Of a DNA stretch of 7,626 nucleotides, positions 1 through 5,967 are shown piece by piece (position 1 is the first letter of the stretch; each line of letters starts with the position of its first letter). This DNA comes from Promethearchaeota archaeon (GTDB lineage Archaea; Asgardarchaeota; Lokiarchaeia; Sigynarchaeales; MK-D1). Location of the stretch: assembly GCA_016839385.1 (NCBI GenBank), contig JAEOUK010000250.1, forward strand, positions 1 to 7,626. Reading direction: 5' to 3'. The position numbers and the translations under genes were made by a program. A model generated the notes under the pieces. It did no database searches. It had not been told where the DNA came from and was given only the letters and a program-made list of their open reading frames with translations.

Positions 1-63
1 AAAGAATGTTTACCAAAGCTTGGTAAGTAATTCTGGTGGCTGAACCAGTAATTATCATTCTTT
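1..63. repeat. Compact three-way-junction inverted-repeat element at left edge
   Basis: Nearly every base pairs. AAAGAATG (1-8) is perfectly complementary to CATTCTTT (56-63) and closes two hairpins. The first is TTACCAA (10-16) with TTGGTAA (20-26) around the loop AGC. The second is TAATT-CTGGT (28-37) with ACCAG-AATTA (44-48, 50-54) around a six-base loop, with T49 bulged. That gives 25 base pairs in 63 nt, leaving only T9, G27 and T55 at the junction, and T9-G27 could form a wobble pair. The stems contain G and C, so this is not just AT-rich background. The outer stem starts at base 1, so the element may continue outside the window. It could be a structured RNA, the palindromic end of a small mobile element, or the 3' region of an upstream transcript. 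No U-tract follows to mark it as a bacterial-type terminator. The structure is seen directly; its function is unknown. Confidence 0.6.
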
Positions 64-325
64 AACATAATGTCGGTTAATTGCGAAAAATAATGATCAG
101 GATTGACCATTTTATATTTGTATAAATATTGGTTAATGTTTGAACAATACCTATGAAGATATCATTTATATTCTAAGTGATAAATTTGCAGACTTTTTAT
201 TCAATTCTTAATAAACAATGTGCACCTATTTATTCCAGATTAATCTAAAAAATACATATTTGTGGAACATAAGTATTTTCATGTTATTAACTTATAGAAG
301 GAAATAGAAGATTGAGGAACAGAAT
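64..325 (+). other. AT-rich gene-free leader upstream of the epimerase gene
   Basis: No convincing coding frame is present. The stretch is AT-rich, with many TATA-like strings (for example around 110-130 and 160-170), so no promoter can be picked reliably by eye. A perfect 10-bp palindrome, AGATTAATCT, lies at 237-246, about 80 bases before the epimerase start, and could be a regulator site. The heptamer GGTTAAT occurs twice (75-81 and 131-137). The ribosome binding site of the next gene, GAGG at 315-318, lies seven bases before its ATG. A transcription start for the cluster probably falls in this stretch, but that is inference. Confidence 0.45.
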
Positions 326-1267
326 ATGGAATTAAGTGGACTAAATATCATGGTGACTGGAGGGTCGGGATTCATTGGAAGTCACCTTGTGGATAGATTA
401 CTTGAAATGGATAACCATGTTATTGTTTACGATAATTTCGATGATTTTTATATGGGCAAAATGGATAACATTAAGATTCATTTTGATAATTCCAATTTCA
501 CTCTTGTTAATGCGGACATACTTGATTACGATACGCTACTTAACGCCATGAACGATGTTGATTTAACCTTTCATCTTGCTGCACAAGCTGGAGTCAGATA
601 TTCAATACAACATCCAATAAAAACAAATACAGTAAATACAACTGGAACATTAAATGTGCTTAGAGCAGCTAAGCAAAGTAAAATCAAAAAAATTGTTTTT
701 GCTTCCTCATCTTCTGTATGCGGTGTACCCGAATATATGCCGGTTGATGAGAAACACCCTACAAATCCCGTGTCAATTTATGGAGCCAGCAAGCTAGCAG
801 CTGAAAAATACTGCCAAATTTTCGACGTTTCGACAACTATACTTCGTTACCATACAGTTTTTGGACCCAGACAGAGACCTGAAATGGCTATTCATAAATG
901 GGTGCGAGGACTATTCCAAGATCAACCTATAGTTATTTATGGAGACGGGGAACAAACACGTGACTTTACATATGTTGATGACATAATTGATGGAACCCTA
1001 AGAGCCGCTGAAACAGAAGGCGTAGGGAAAGAGATTTTCAACCTCGGAAGTGGCCACAGTGTTAGTGTTAATACTTTGGTTGAATTACTCTTGAAACTAA
1101 CTAACAAAGAAGACGTTAAACCAATTTACACTCAACCAAAAGTTGGGGATGTTCCAGATACACACGCTGACATATCAAAAGCCAGAAACATTTTAGGTTA
1201 TGATCCCAAAATGATTTTTGAAAATGGAATAAAACAATTTATTGAATGGTATAAAGTGCACTCATAA
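326..1267 (+). CDS. NAD-dependent nucleotide-sugar 4-epimerase (GalE-like, extended SDR family)
   Basis: A cytoplasmic enzyme predicted to epimerise C4 of a UDP-sugar (UDP-glucose/galactose, UDP-N-acetylhexosamine or UDP-glucuronate) to feed glycan assembly. The N-terminal Rossmann motif TGGSGFIG (G12, G15, G18) binds NAD. The catalytic set is a serine in ASSSS (about S128), Y152 and K156 in the order YGASK. Other family signatures are HLAAQAGVRYS near residue 85, RYHTVFGPRQRPEM near 174, and YGDGEQTRDFTYVDD near 205. Its 313 residues are full length for the family. The ATG follows GAGG (315-318) by seven bases. The usual VYG after the catalytic serines reads VCG here (C132). AQAGVRYS is also seen in UDP-glucuronate epimerases and decarboxylases, so the substrate cannot be fixed from sequence. 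The stop lies 18 bases before the next start, suggesting one transcript. Confidence 0.93.
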   Translation: MELSGLNIMVTGGSGFIGSHLVDRLLEMDNHVIVYDNFDDFYMGKMDNIKIHFDNSNFTLVNADILDYDTLLNAMNDVDLTFHLAAQAGVRYSIQHPIKTNTVNTTGTLNVLRAAKQSKIKKIVFASSSSVCGVPEYMPVDEKHPTNPVSIYGASKLAAEKYCQIFDVSTTILRYHTVFGPRQRPEMAIHKWVRGLFQDQPIVIYGDGEQTRDFTYVDDIIDGTLRAAETEGVGKEIFNLGSGHSVSVNTLVELLLKLTNKEDVKPIYTQPKVGDVPDTHADISKARNILGYDPKMIFENGIKQFIEWYKVHS

Positions 1268-1274
1268 ATATCAT

Positions 1275-1280
1275 AGGTGA
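1275..1280 (+). promoter_or_regulatory. Shine-Dalgarno AGGTGA that decides the GT2 start
   Basis: AGGTGA matches the complement of the 16S rRNA 3' tail and lies about six bases before ATG 1286. The GTG inside it (1277) is in frame with the gene, so an automatic caller may take it as the start and add three residues (MKK). The spacing argues that this GTG is part of the ribosome binding site, not the initiator. Confidence 0.7.
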
Positions 1281-1285
1281 AAAAA

Positions 1286-2248
1286 ATGATTTCTATAATA
1301 ATACCCGTTTATAATGAAGAAGAAAACGTTATTCCGCTTAACAACAGATTAAAAGCAGTCTTGGAAAACCTTGGTGAATATGAAATCATTTTTGTGGATG
1401 ATGGTAGCAAAGATAACACCTTCCAAAAACTTAGTGAATGCGCAAAAACTGATAGTCGAGTTAAAATCGTCAAATTCAGAAGAAACTTTGGGCAATCTGC
1501 AGCAATTTCCTGTGGTTTTGATCAGGCCACTGGAGAAATCATGATAACTATGGATGCAGATTTACAACTTGATCCCAGTGATATTCCTGGAATGGTAAAA
1601 CAGATTCAGGAAGGATCTGATGTTGTTTGTGGTTGGAGAAAACAACGTAAAGATCCTTTTCTGACAAAGAAAGCTCCATCTCGATTTTTTAATTGGTTAA
1701 CCTCAAAAGTTACTGGTTTGAAGATTCACGATATAGGTACTCCTATGAGAGCTTATACAGCTGAGGTTGTAAACGACATTAGTGCCAACTTATATGGTGA
1801 ACTTCATAGGTATATTCCAGTTTTGGCAGCGTGGAAAGGGTATAAGATTTCGGAAATAGAAGTAAACCATAATCCTCGAGAACACGGAAAATCAAAATAT
1901 GGATCGTCTAGACTTCTTCGTGGCTTCTTTGATCTTATTTCGGTGTATTTTTTGGAAAAGTATCTCTCAAGACCTTTACACTTATTTGGTACACTGGGGT
2001 TGCTTTCATTAGGATTGGGAATGGCTATTTCCATATACCTTGGGTTCCTAAGAATTTTTTATTTGGAACCTCTGGGAGATAAGCCGTTATTTATGTTGGG
2101 TGTCCTAATGGTGGTTTTTGGTGCACAATTTATTACGTTGGGCTTACTTGGTGAAATGATTACACGATTCCAACACGAAAACAACAAAAAGAAACCATAC
2201 GAAATAAAAACTTGTATCAACTTCGAAAAAAAGCCGATCGCTAAATGA
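1286..2248 (+). CDS. Membrane-anchored family 2 glycosyltransferase (GtrB/ArnC/DPM1-like)
   Basis: Predicted to transfer a sugar from a nucleotide donor to a polyprenyl (or dolichyl) phosphate on the cytoplasmic face, giving a lipid-linked sugar for glycan synthesis. The GT-A fold begins at once with SIIIPVYNEEENV. DDGSKDNT (D38, D39) and DADLQLDP (D90, D92) are the nucleotide- and metal-binding motifs, and HGKSKYG followed by the amphipathic LLRGFFDLISVYFL is typical of the GtrB/DPM1 group. Two hydrophobic segments follow, near residues 232-258 and 267-292, and the C-terminus is lysine-rich. The length from this ATG is 320 residues, usual for the family. I chose ATG 1286 over the in-frame GTG at 1277 because AGGTGA (1275-1280) is an excellent Shine-Dalgarno motif correctly spaced for 1286, and the GTG lies inside it. 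The polyprenyl-phosphate acceptor is inferred from the family. Confidence 0.92.
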   Translation: MISIIIPVYNEEENVIPLNNRLKAVLENLGEYEIIFVDDGSKDNTFQKLSECAKTDSRVKIVKFRRNFGQSAAISCGFDQATGEIMITMDADLQLDPSDIPGMVKQIQEGSDVVCGWRKQRKDPFLTKKAPSRFFNWLTSKVTGLKIHDIGTPMRAYTAEVVNDISANLYGELHRYIPVLAAWKGYKISEIEVNHNPREHGKSKYGSSRLLRGFFDLISVYFLEKYLSRPLHLFGTLGLLSLGLGMAISIYLGFLRIFYLEPLGDKPLFMLGVLMVVFGAQFITLGLLGEMITRFQHENNKKKPYEIKTCINFEKKPIAK

Positions 2249-2292
2249 ACTATTGTGAGAGAATCCTTCAATTAATTATTAAGTATTTTTCT

Positions 2293-2297
2293 GGTGA
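2293..2297 (+). promoter_or_regulatory. Shine-Dalgarno GGTGA that decides the GT4 start
   Basis: GGTGA lies five bases before ATG 2303. Its internal GTG (2294) is in frame nine bases upstream of the ATG, exactly as in front of the preceding gene, so a GTG start call here is probably an artefact. The motif is common in archaeal ribosome binding sites. Confidence 0.65.
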
Positions 2298-2302
2298 AAT
2301 TA

Positions 2303-3478
2303 ATGTATAATGTAGGCATGATCGCTCCGATGCCATTCTTAGAAGATAGAGGGGCTCCTCTTCGGGTTTATGGTGAGGCTAAAGGGCTTAAGGAGTTGGG
2401 TCATCAAGTTGACGTCATTTGTTACCATTTAGGTAGACCTGTTCCAGAGGCAATTAATACTCAACGTATACTAAGGATTCCATGGTATAATCGAATATCA
2501 CCTGGGGCCAACTATCATAAGGTGTATCTCGACTCATTCCTACTTTTAAAAACACTGGAAGTATATAAAAACAAAAATTTTGATATTTTGCATGCTCATC
2601 TTCATGAGGGTGCTGCAATCGCTCAGTTTTTAAAAAAATTCAGAATAAATAAGCCAATTGTTTTTGATGCCCAAGGAAGCCTAACTGGTGAGATGACGGC
2701 TCACGGCTTTTTAGATCCGTCCTCGTTTATGTCTAAATTTTGGAGATTAGTTGAGAGTAAAATATATTCGGATTCTTCAATAATTCTTGTATCATCCCAG
2801 CATTTGATGGAAATGCTTAGTACAGAATATAATATTTCAAGGGAAAAAATAAAATATGTGCCTGATGGCGTTGATACTGATTTCTTTAATCCTGCTCGGT
2901 TCAATGGAGAAGAAATTCGACAGAAATTTAATTTGGGAGATAATAAAGTTGTTGTGTTCACTGGAGTATTTTCCAGATACCAAGGTCTCAACTTCTTAAT
3001 TGAACAAGTTATTCCTTCTGTAATTAAAGAATATAAGAATACAAAGTTTCTTTTGGTCGGCTATCCTGTGGACGAATACAAAGAATTATCACGAAGGCTT
3101 GGTCTAGAACAAAATATTGTTTTTACGGGTAAACAGAAATTTGATGACATACCTATGTTTCTAGCTGCTGCTGATGTAGCTATAACACCTAAATTTATGG
3201 AGATGGGAGAAGCGAATCTCAAGCTTTTTACATATATGGCAATGGGGCTCCCCACAATTTCTTTCGATTACAACTATAACCAAAAAATTCTTAGAGATAC
3301 AGGTTTTACTACCAAACCGGGTAATTCTGACGAGTTTGCAAAAGCTATTGTTAAATTATTAGATAATCCGAAAATTAGAAAAGAAATGGGAACTACGGCT
3401 AGGATTATTTCTCAAAACGAATATTCGTGGCTTTCTGTGGCGCGAATGATTGTAGACGCTTACGAAGAAGTTCTTTGA
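2303..3478 (+). CDS. Family 4 glycosyltransferase (GT-B fold)
   Basis: A cytoplasmic glycosyltransferase predicted to add a sugar from a nucleotide donor to the growing glycan or lipid-linked precursor. The N-terminal acceptor domain shows GAPLRVYGEAKGLKELGH (a GT4-type glycine-rich loop), DILHAHLHEGAAIA and VFDAQGSLTGEM. The link VPDGVDTDFFNP near residue 190 leads into the donor domain, with VVFTGVFSRYQGLNFLIE, FLLVGYP, NIVFTGKQKFDDIP and ADVAITPKF. At the usual E-x7-E site the sequence reads GEANLKLFTYMAMGLP: the second glutamate is threonine (T310), and E303 sits one place off the first. From ATG 2303 the protein has 391 residues, normal for GT4. I prefer that start to GTG 2294 because GGTGA (2293-2297) is a well-placed ribosome binding site containing the GTG. 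It lies 54 bases after the GT2 gene, probably in the same operon. Donor, acceptor and linkage cannot be told. Confidence 0.9.
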   Translation: MYNVGMIAPMPFLEDRGAPLRVYGEAKGLKELGHQVDVICYHLGRPVPEAINTQRILRIPWYNRISPGANYHKVYLDSFLLLKTLEVYKNKNFDILHAHLHEGAAIAQFLKKFRINKPIVFDAQGSLTGEMTAHGFLDPSSFMSKFWRLVESKIYSDSSIILVSSQHLMEMLSTEYNISREKIKYVPDGVDTDFFNPARFNGEEIRQKFNLGDNKVVVFTGVFSRYQGLNFLIEQVIPSVIKEYKNTKFLLVGYPVDEYKELSRRLGLEQNIVFTGKQKFDDIPMFLAAADVAITPKFMEMGEANLKLFTYMAMGLPTISFDYNYNQKILRDTGFTTKPGNSDEFAKAIVKLLDNPKIRKEMGTTARIISQNEYSWLSVARMIVDAYEEVL

Positions 3479-3591
3479 AAAGATATAATATCCGCTTCGA
3501 AATATAACGACTATTTTACCCTAGAAGTAAGTTGATTTAAGATTTATTAGAGTTTTTTTACTTCGTTTTACGAAATCAGGGGAAAAATAAT

Positions 3592-4569
3592 TTGGAAAAT
3601 AAGAAAAATGAACAAATCCCTTTTTTCCAAAAAATTGACCAAGAAATGTTTTTCCAGCAAGCTATTTCAAAAATAATGGGGTGTGAAAAAGTTTCAGAAG
3701 TCACCATATCTGCTGTACACATGTTAGAAAGCATTGGACGAATAGGATCAAATAACGAATCATATCAGGTAGAATTTTTGTTACAAAGAAGTGATTGTTC
3801 CTTAAAACCTAAAAAAATTGTTGCAAAACATGTAGGTTCAAACAAAAGGTTGTATAAACATCTTAATAAAAATGAAAAATCTTTTTCTAAAAAATTGTCG
3901 ATTAAAATTCCTGAAATTAAATATATAGACATTAGGTCTGGATTTATTTTCAGAGATTTTATAACTGGAATAAACATTGATGAAATACTCCTTCAAATTA
4001 TGTCACAAACTAAACTTAAGAATTGGCAAAAGCTTCTTTTCGAAAAAATTGGTCAAGGACTTGCAGAATTAAATCTTAATTTGAAAATAGTTCATGGTGA
4101 CTCAAGAACTGCTAATTGGATTTTTGAAGAAGAACACAGAACTATCTATCTTATTGACTGGGATGATGCCGGCATAGGCGATCCTACATATGATCTTTCA
4201 AAATTAATATATTCTATCGGTCGTAAATTCTCAAAAATTATCTATAATTACGATTTAGATAAACAAAATCAAATGATTTATCTCTTTGACCAACTTTGTT
4301 TGGCGATAATTACGGGATATTCAAAAGTTGATTTGGACCGTTCAATAATTAAACAATCGGCAAATTATTGGATTCATTATCTTTTCTCAGTACATCCACA
4401 AATTCATGAAAGAATATTTTTTCACAGTAATCATTTACCTCGAGTGTTCCAAGGTATGAGAATTCTATTAGCTCCATTTAATTTAACAAGTGTTGTAAAA
4501 CGGAAATTTGTAACGCAATATGTTCAAAAAACATACAAACTGCTATATTCTGCAGTTTCATCTTTTTAA
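3592..4569 (+). CDS. APH/choline-kinase-fold small-molecule phosphotransferase, substrate unknown
   Basis: Predicted ATP-dependent kinase of the aminoglycoside phosphotransferase/choline kinase superfamily (protein-kinase-like fold), cytoplasmic, 325 residues. The essential elements appear in order. IVAKHV supplies the ATP-binding lysine (K79), a glutamate in LNKNEKSF (E95) can pair with it, and FRDFITG (120-126) resembles the hinge. HGDSRTANW carries the Brenner catalytic aspartate and asparagine (H168, D170, N175), and IDWDDAGIGDPTYDLSK carries the metal-binding aspartate (D189). It therefore looks active. The start is TTG 3592, eight bases after AGGGGA (3578-3583). The gene is more AT-rich than the first three, and the protein is rich in Lys, Ile, Asn and Phe, which may indicate a separate origin. 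In this setting a sugar, polyol or glycan-precursor substrate is more likely than an antibiotic, but that rests on context only. A 113-base gap separates it from the GT4 gene. Confidence 0.82.
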   Translation: MENKKNEQIPFFQKIDQEMFFQQAISKIMGCEKVSEVTISAVHMLESIGRIGSNNESYQVEFLLQRSDCSLKPKKIVAKHVGSNKRLYKHLNKNEKSFSKKLSIKIPEIKYIDIRSGFIFRDFITGINIDEILLQIMSQTKLKNWQKLLFEKIGQGLAELNLNLKIVHGDSRTANWIFEEEHRTIYLIDWDDAGIGDPTYDLSKLIYSIGRKFSKIIYNYDLDKQNQMIYLFDQLCLAIITGYSKVDLDRSIIKQSANYWIHYLFSVHPQIHERIFFHSNHLPRVFQGMRILLAPFNLTSVVKRKFVTQYVQKTYKLLYSAVSSF

Positions 4570-4795
4570 TTCTAAAATTACTTATGTTGAATAAATGAGG
4601 TTGAAAGTAATAAAGGGGAATATTATTTAACCATAAATCCAACTTGCGATTAAATGTTGTTTATTAATCCAGAAAATTTATTAAAAAACATTCATAATAA
4701 ATAAAAAAATAGTATCAAATACAGATTGGAATTTACGACTTTCAGTTTTTATCTAAATCTTAAAATTTGTTATAGAGAGCGATTTATTTGAAAAA
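4570..4795 (+). other. Very AT-rich spacer before the radical SAM gene
   Basis: No coding frame or RNA gene is recognisable. The only start-to-stop frames are around a dozen codons (for example from ATG 4606). AATGTTGTTT (4653-4662) and AAAAAACATT (4683-4692) can pair with one mismatch around a 20-base loop, but the stem is nearly all A-T and may be chance. The spacer may contain a promoter for the downstream gene, but none stands out. The reading frame of the radical SAM gene is open back to the TAA at 4754-4756, so its 5' end lies within or just after this spacer. Confidence 0.4.
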
Positions 4796-5821
4796 ATTAT
4801 AACATTATTCAGGGTTTTTTGGGCATTTAATCGTCGCAAAATTAGATTATCGTATTTTCCAATTCGGCTTTGGATCGAATCTACAAATGTATGCAATCTT
4901 AACTGTCCGATGTGTCCAAACGACTCAATAGAACCTGAAAAAAAAGGGTTTATGACTTTTGATCTTTTTATAAAAATAATTGATGAAATTTCTGAATTTT
5001 CTCAGGATATTTATCTCCATCATAGAGGTGAACCTCTTTTACATCCAGAAATTTTTAAAATGATAAAATATGCTAATAAAAAAGGCTTACATACAAAATT
5101 GCATACAAATGCTACTAGATTAACCGAAGAAAAATCCATCAAAATGCTTGAGTCTGGATTGGATTTTGTATCCTTTTCTTTCGATGGATATACAAAAGAG
5201 TCATATGAAAAAATGAGAGTTGGGGCAAACTTCGAAGAAACCTTGAATAATATTTCACGTTTTTTGGAACTCAAGAAAAAACTTGGAAAAAACAAGCCTT
5301 ATACTGTTCTGCAATTTCTTAATTTTCCTGATTCAGAAGTCGATCTAGAAAATAAAAAGAAAATTAAAGACAGATTTCGAACTTTGCCTTTAGATGAGAT
5401 TCGTGAGATAGTTGCACATAATTGGGGAGGCAATGTTGAATTGAACCAAAAAACCTCTGATTCCTACATATCAAATAAATCTTGTACATTTCCTTGGTAT
5501 TCATTAACAATTCTTTGGGATGGAACTGTTGTACCCTGTCCTCAGGATTTTTTGGGTGAAATAGAATTGGGAAATGTTAACAAAAATTCTATTCGAATGA
5601 TTTGGAATAGTACTGAAATGATGAACCTAAGAGAACAAATGGTTTCTGGCAAATACAGATGCTTGGGACCTTGTAGTACCTGTGATAGACTTCAAAGGAA
5701 AACAATTTTTGGTTCGATGATTCCCAAACAAAATTTTCTGACTTTTGTATCCGAAAATATTTCGGGTTATGATTGGAAGAAACCCTTTAAGAAATTTAGA
5801 GAATACTTTAAGAAAACCTAG
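4796..5821 (+). CDS. Radical SAM protein with C-terminal SPASM domain; start irregular
   Basis: Predicted [4Fe-4S]/S-adenosylmethionine enzyme. The cluster motif CNLNCPMC has cysteines encoded at 4892, 4904 and 4913, preceded by the typical lead-in FPIRLWIEST. Radical SAM signatures follow: HRGEPLLHPE, HTNATRL and SFSFDG. The SPASM part has cysteines at 5483, 5537, 5660, 5672 and 5681 with LWDGTVVPCPQD, LGNV, IWNS and LREQM, enough for auxiliary iron-sulfur binding. The first ordinary start codon in frame, ATG 4910, lies inside the cluster motif and would discard two essential cysteines, so the gene must begin upstream. No ATG, GTG or TTG exists in frame back to the stop at 4754. The 5' limit given here (codon ATT 4796) is provisional. 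TTG 4788 would join this frame if the A-run 4791-4796 had one more base, giving the N-terminus MKKIITLFRVFWAF. The substrate is unknown; relatives modify peptides, sugars or other small molecules. Confidence 0.8.
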   Translation: MITLFRVFWAFNRRKIRLSYFPIRLWIESTNVCNLNCPMCPNDSIEPEKKGFMTFDLFIKIIDEISEFSQDIYLHHRGEPLLHPEIFKMIKYANKKGLHTKLHTNATRLTEEKSIKMLESGLDFVSFSFDGYTKESYEKMRVGANFEETLNNISRFLELKKKLGKNKPYTVLQFLNFPDSEVDLENKKKIKDRFRTLPLDEIREIVAHNWGGNVELNQKTSDSYISNKSCTFPWYSLTILWDGTVVPCPQDFLGEIELGNVNKNSIRMIWNSTEMMNLREQMVSGKYRCLGPCSTCDRLQRKTIFGSMIPKQNFLTFVSENISGYDWKKPFKKFREYFKKT

Positions 5822-5967
5822 TGCTCGAAAATTTTGACCTTATTCTTATTTTAAAACACTTCTAGTTTATTGGGTTTAGTAAAAAATGTGGTGTATTATT
5901 TTTATTGTGCTTAATTAATTACTTATCTCAAAACATTGTGACTATAATGATATTGGAGATATAGTTA
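5822..5967 (+). other. AT-rich spacer between radical SAM and pyruvyl transferase genes
   Basis: There is no gene here. T-rich runs follow the radical SAM stop (about 5840-5855) and occur again near 5894-5905. In an archaeon such runs could end transcription without a hairpin, and no stable hairpin precedes them. The 3' end holds GGAG (5955-5958), the ribosome binding site for GTG 5968. Together with the 146-base length this suggests the pyruvyl transferase gene may have its own promoter, which I cannot pinpoint. Confidence 0.3.

Noticed and set aside
1..43. C-terminal tail of an upstream gene running into the window
   Set aside because: All three forward frames stop within 43 bases and the short peptides show no recognisable motif, so this can be neither supported nor excluded.
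1..63. Left-edge folded element as a tRNA, hammerhead ribozyme or rho-independent terminator
   Set aside because: Loop sizes (3 and 6) and arm lengths do not fit tRNA, the CTGATGA/GAAA hammerhead core is missing, and no T-run follows the closing stem.
186..214. Bacterial-type promoter (TTGCAG, 17 bases, TAATAA)
   Set aside because: Only about half of the consensus positions match in each box, and equally good matches occur throughout the AT-rich leader.
1804..2271. Minus-strand open frames opposite the GT2 gene
   Set aside because: They lie antisense to a clearly recognised gene and show no family motifs. The same holds for the minus-strand frames opposite the other genes, including 7282-7494 opposite the acyltransferase.
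3310..3330. Resemblance of the GT4 gene near 3310 (accaaa, gtaattctg) to bases 12-35
   Set aside because: The match is short, needs an internal gap and is in different reading contexts; it is best explained by chance.
3562..3574. Small hairpin TTCGT-TTT-ACGAA just before the kinase ribosome binding site
   Set aside because: A five-base, mostly A-T stem is expected by chance in such spacer and has no T-run; it is too weak to call a terminator or regulator.
4653..4692. Stem between AATGTTGTTT and AAAAAACATT in the spacer
   Set aside because: It is nearly all A-T, with a mismatch and a 20-base loop in extremely AT-rich DNA.
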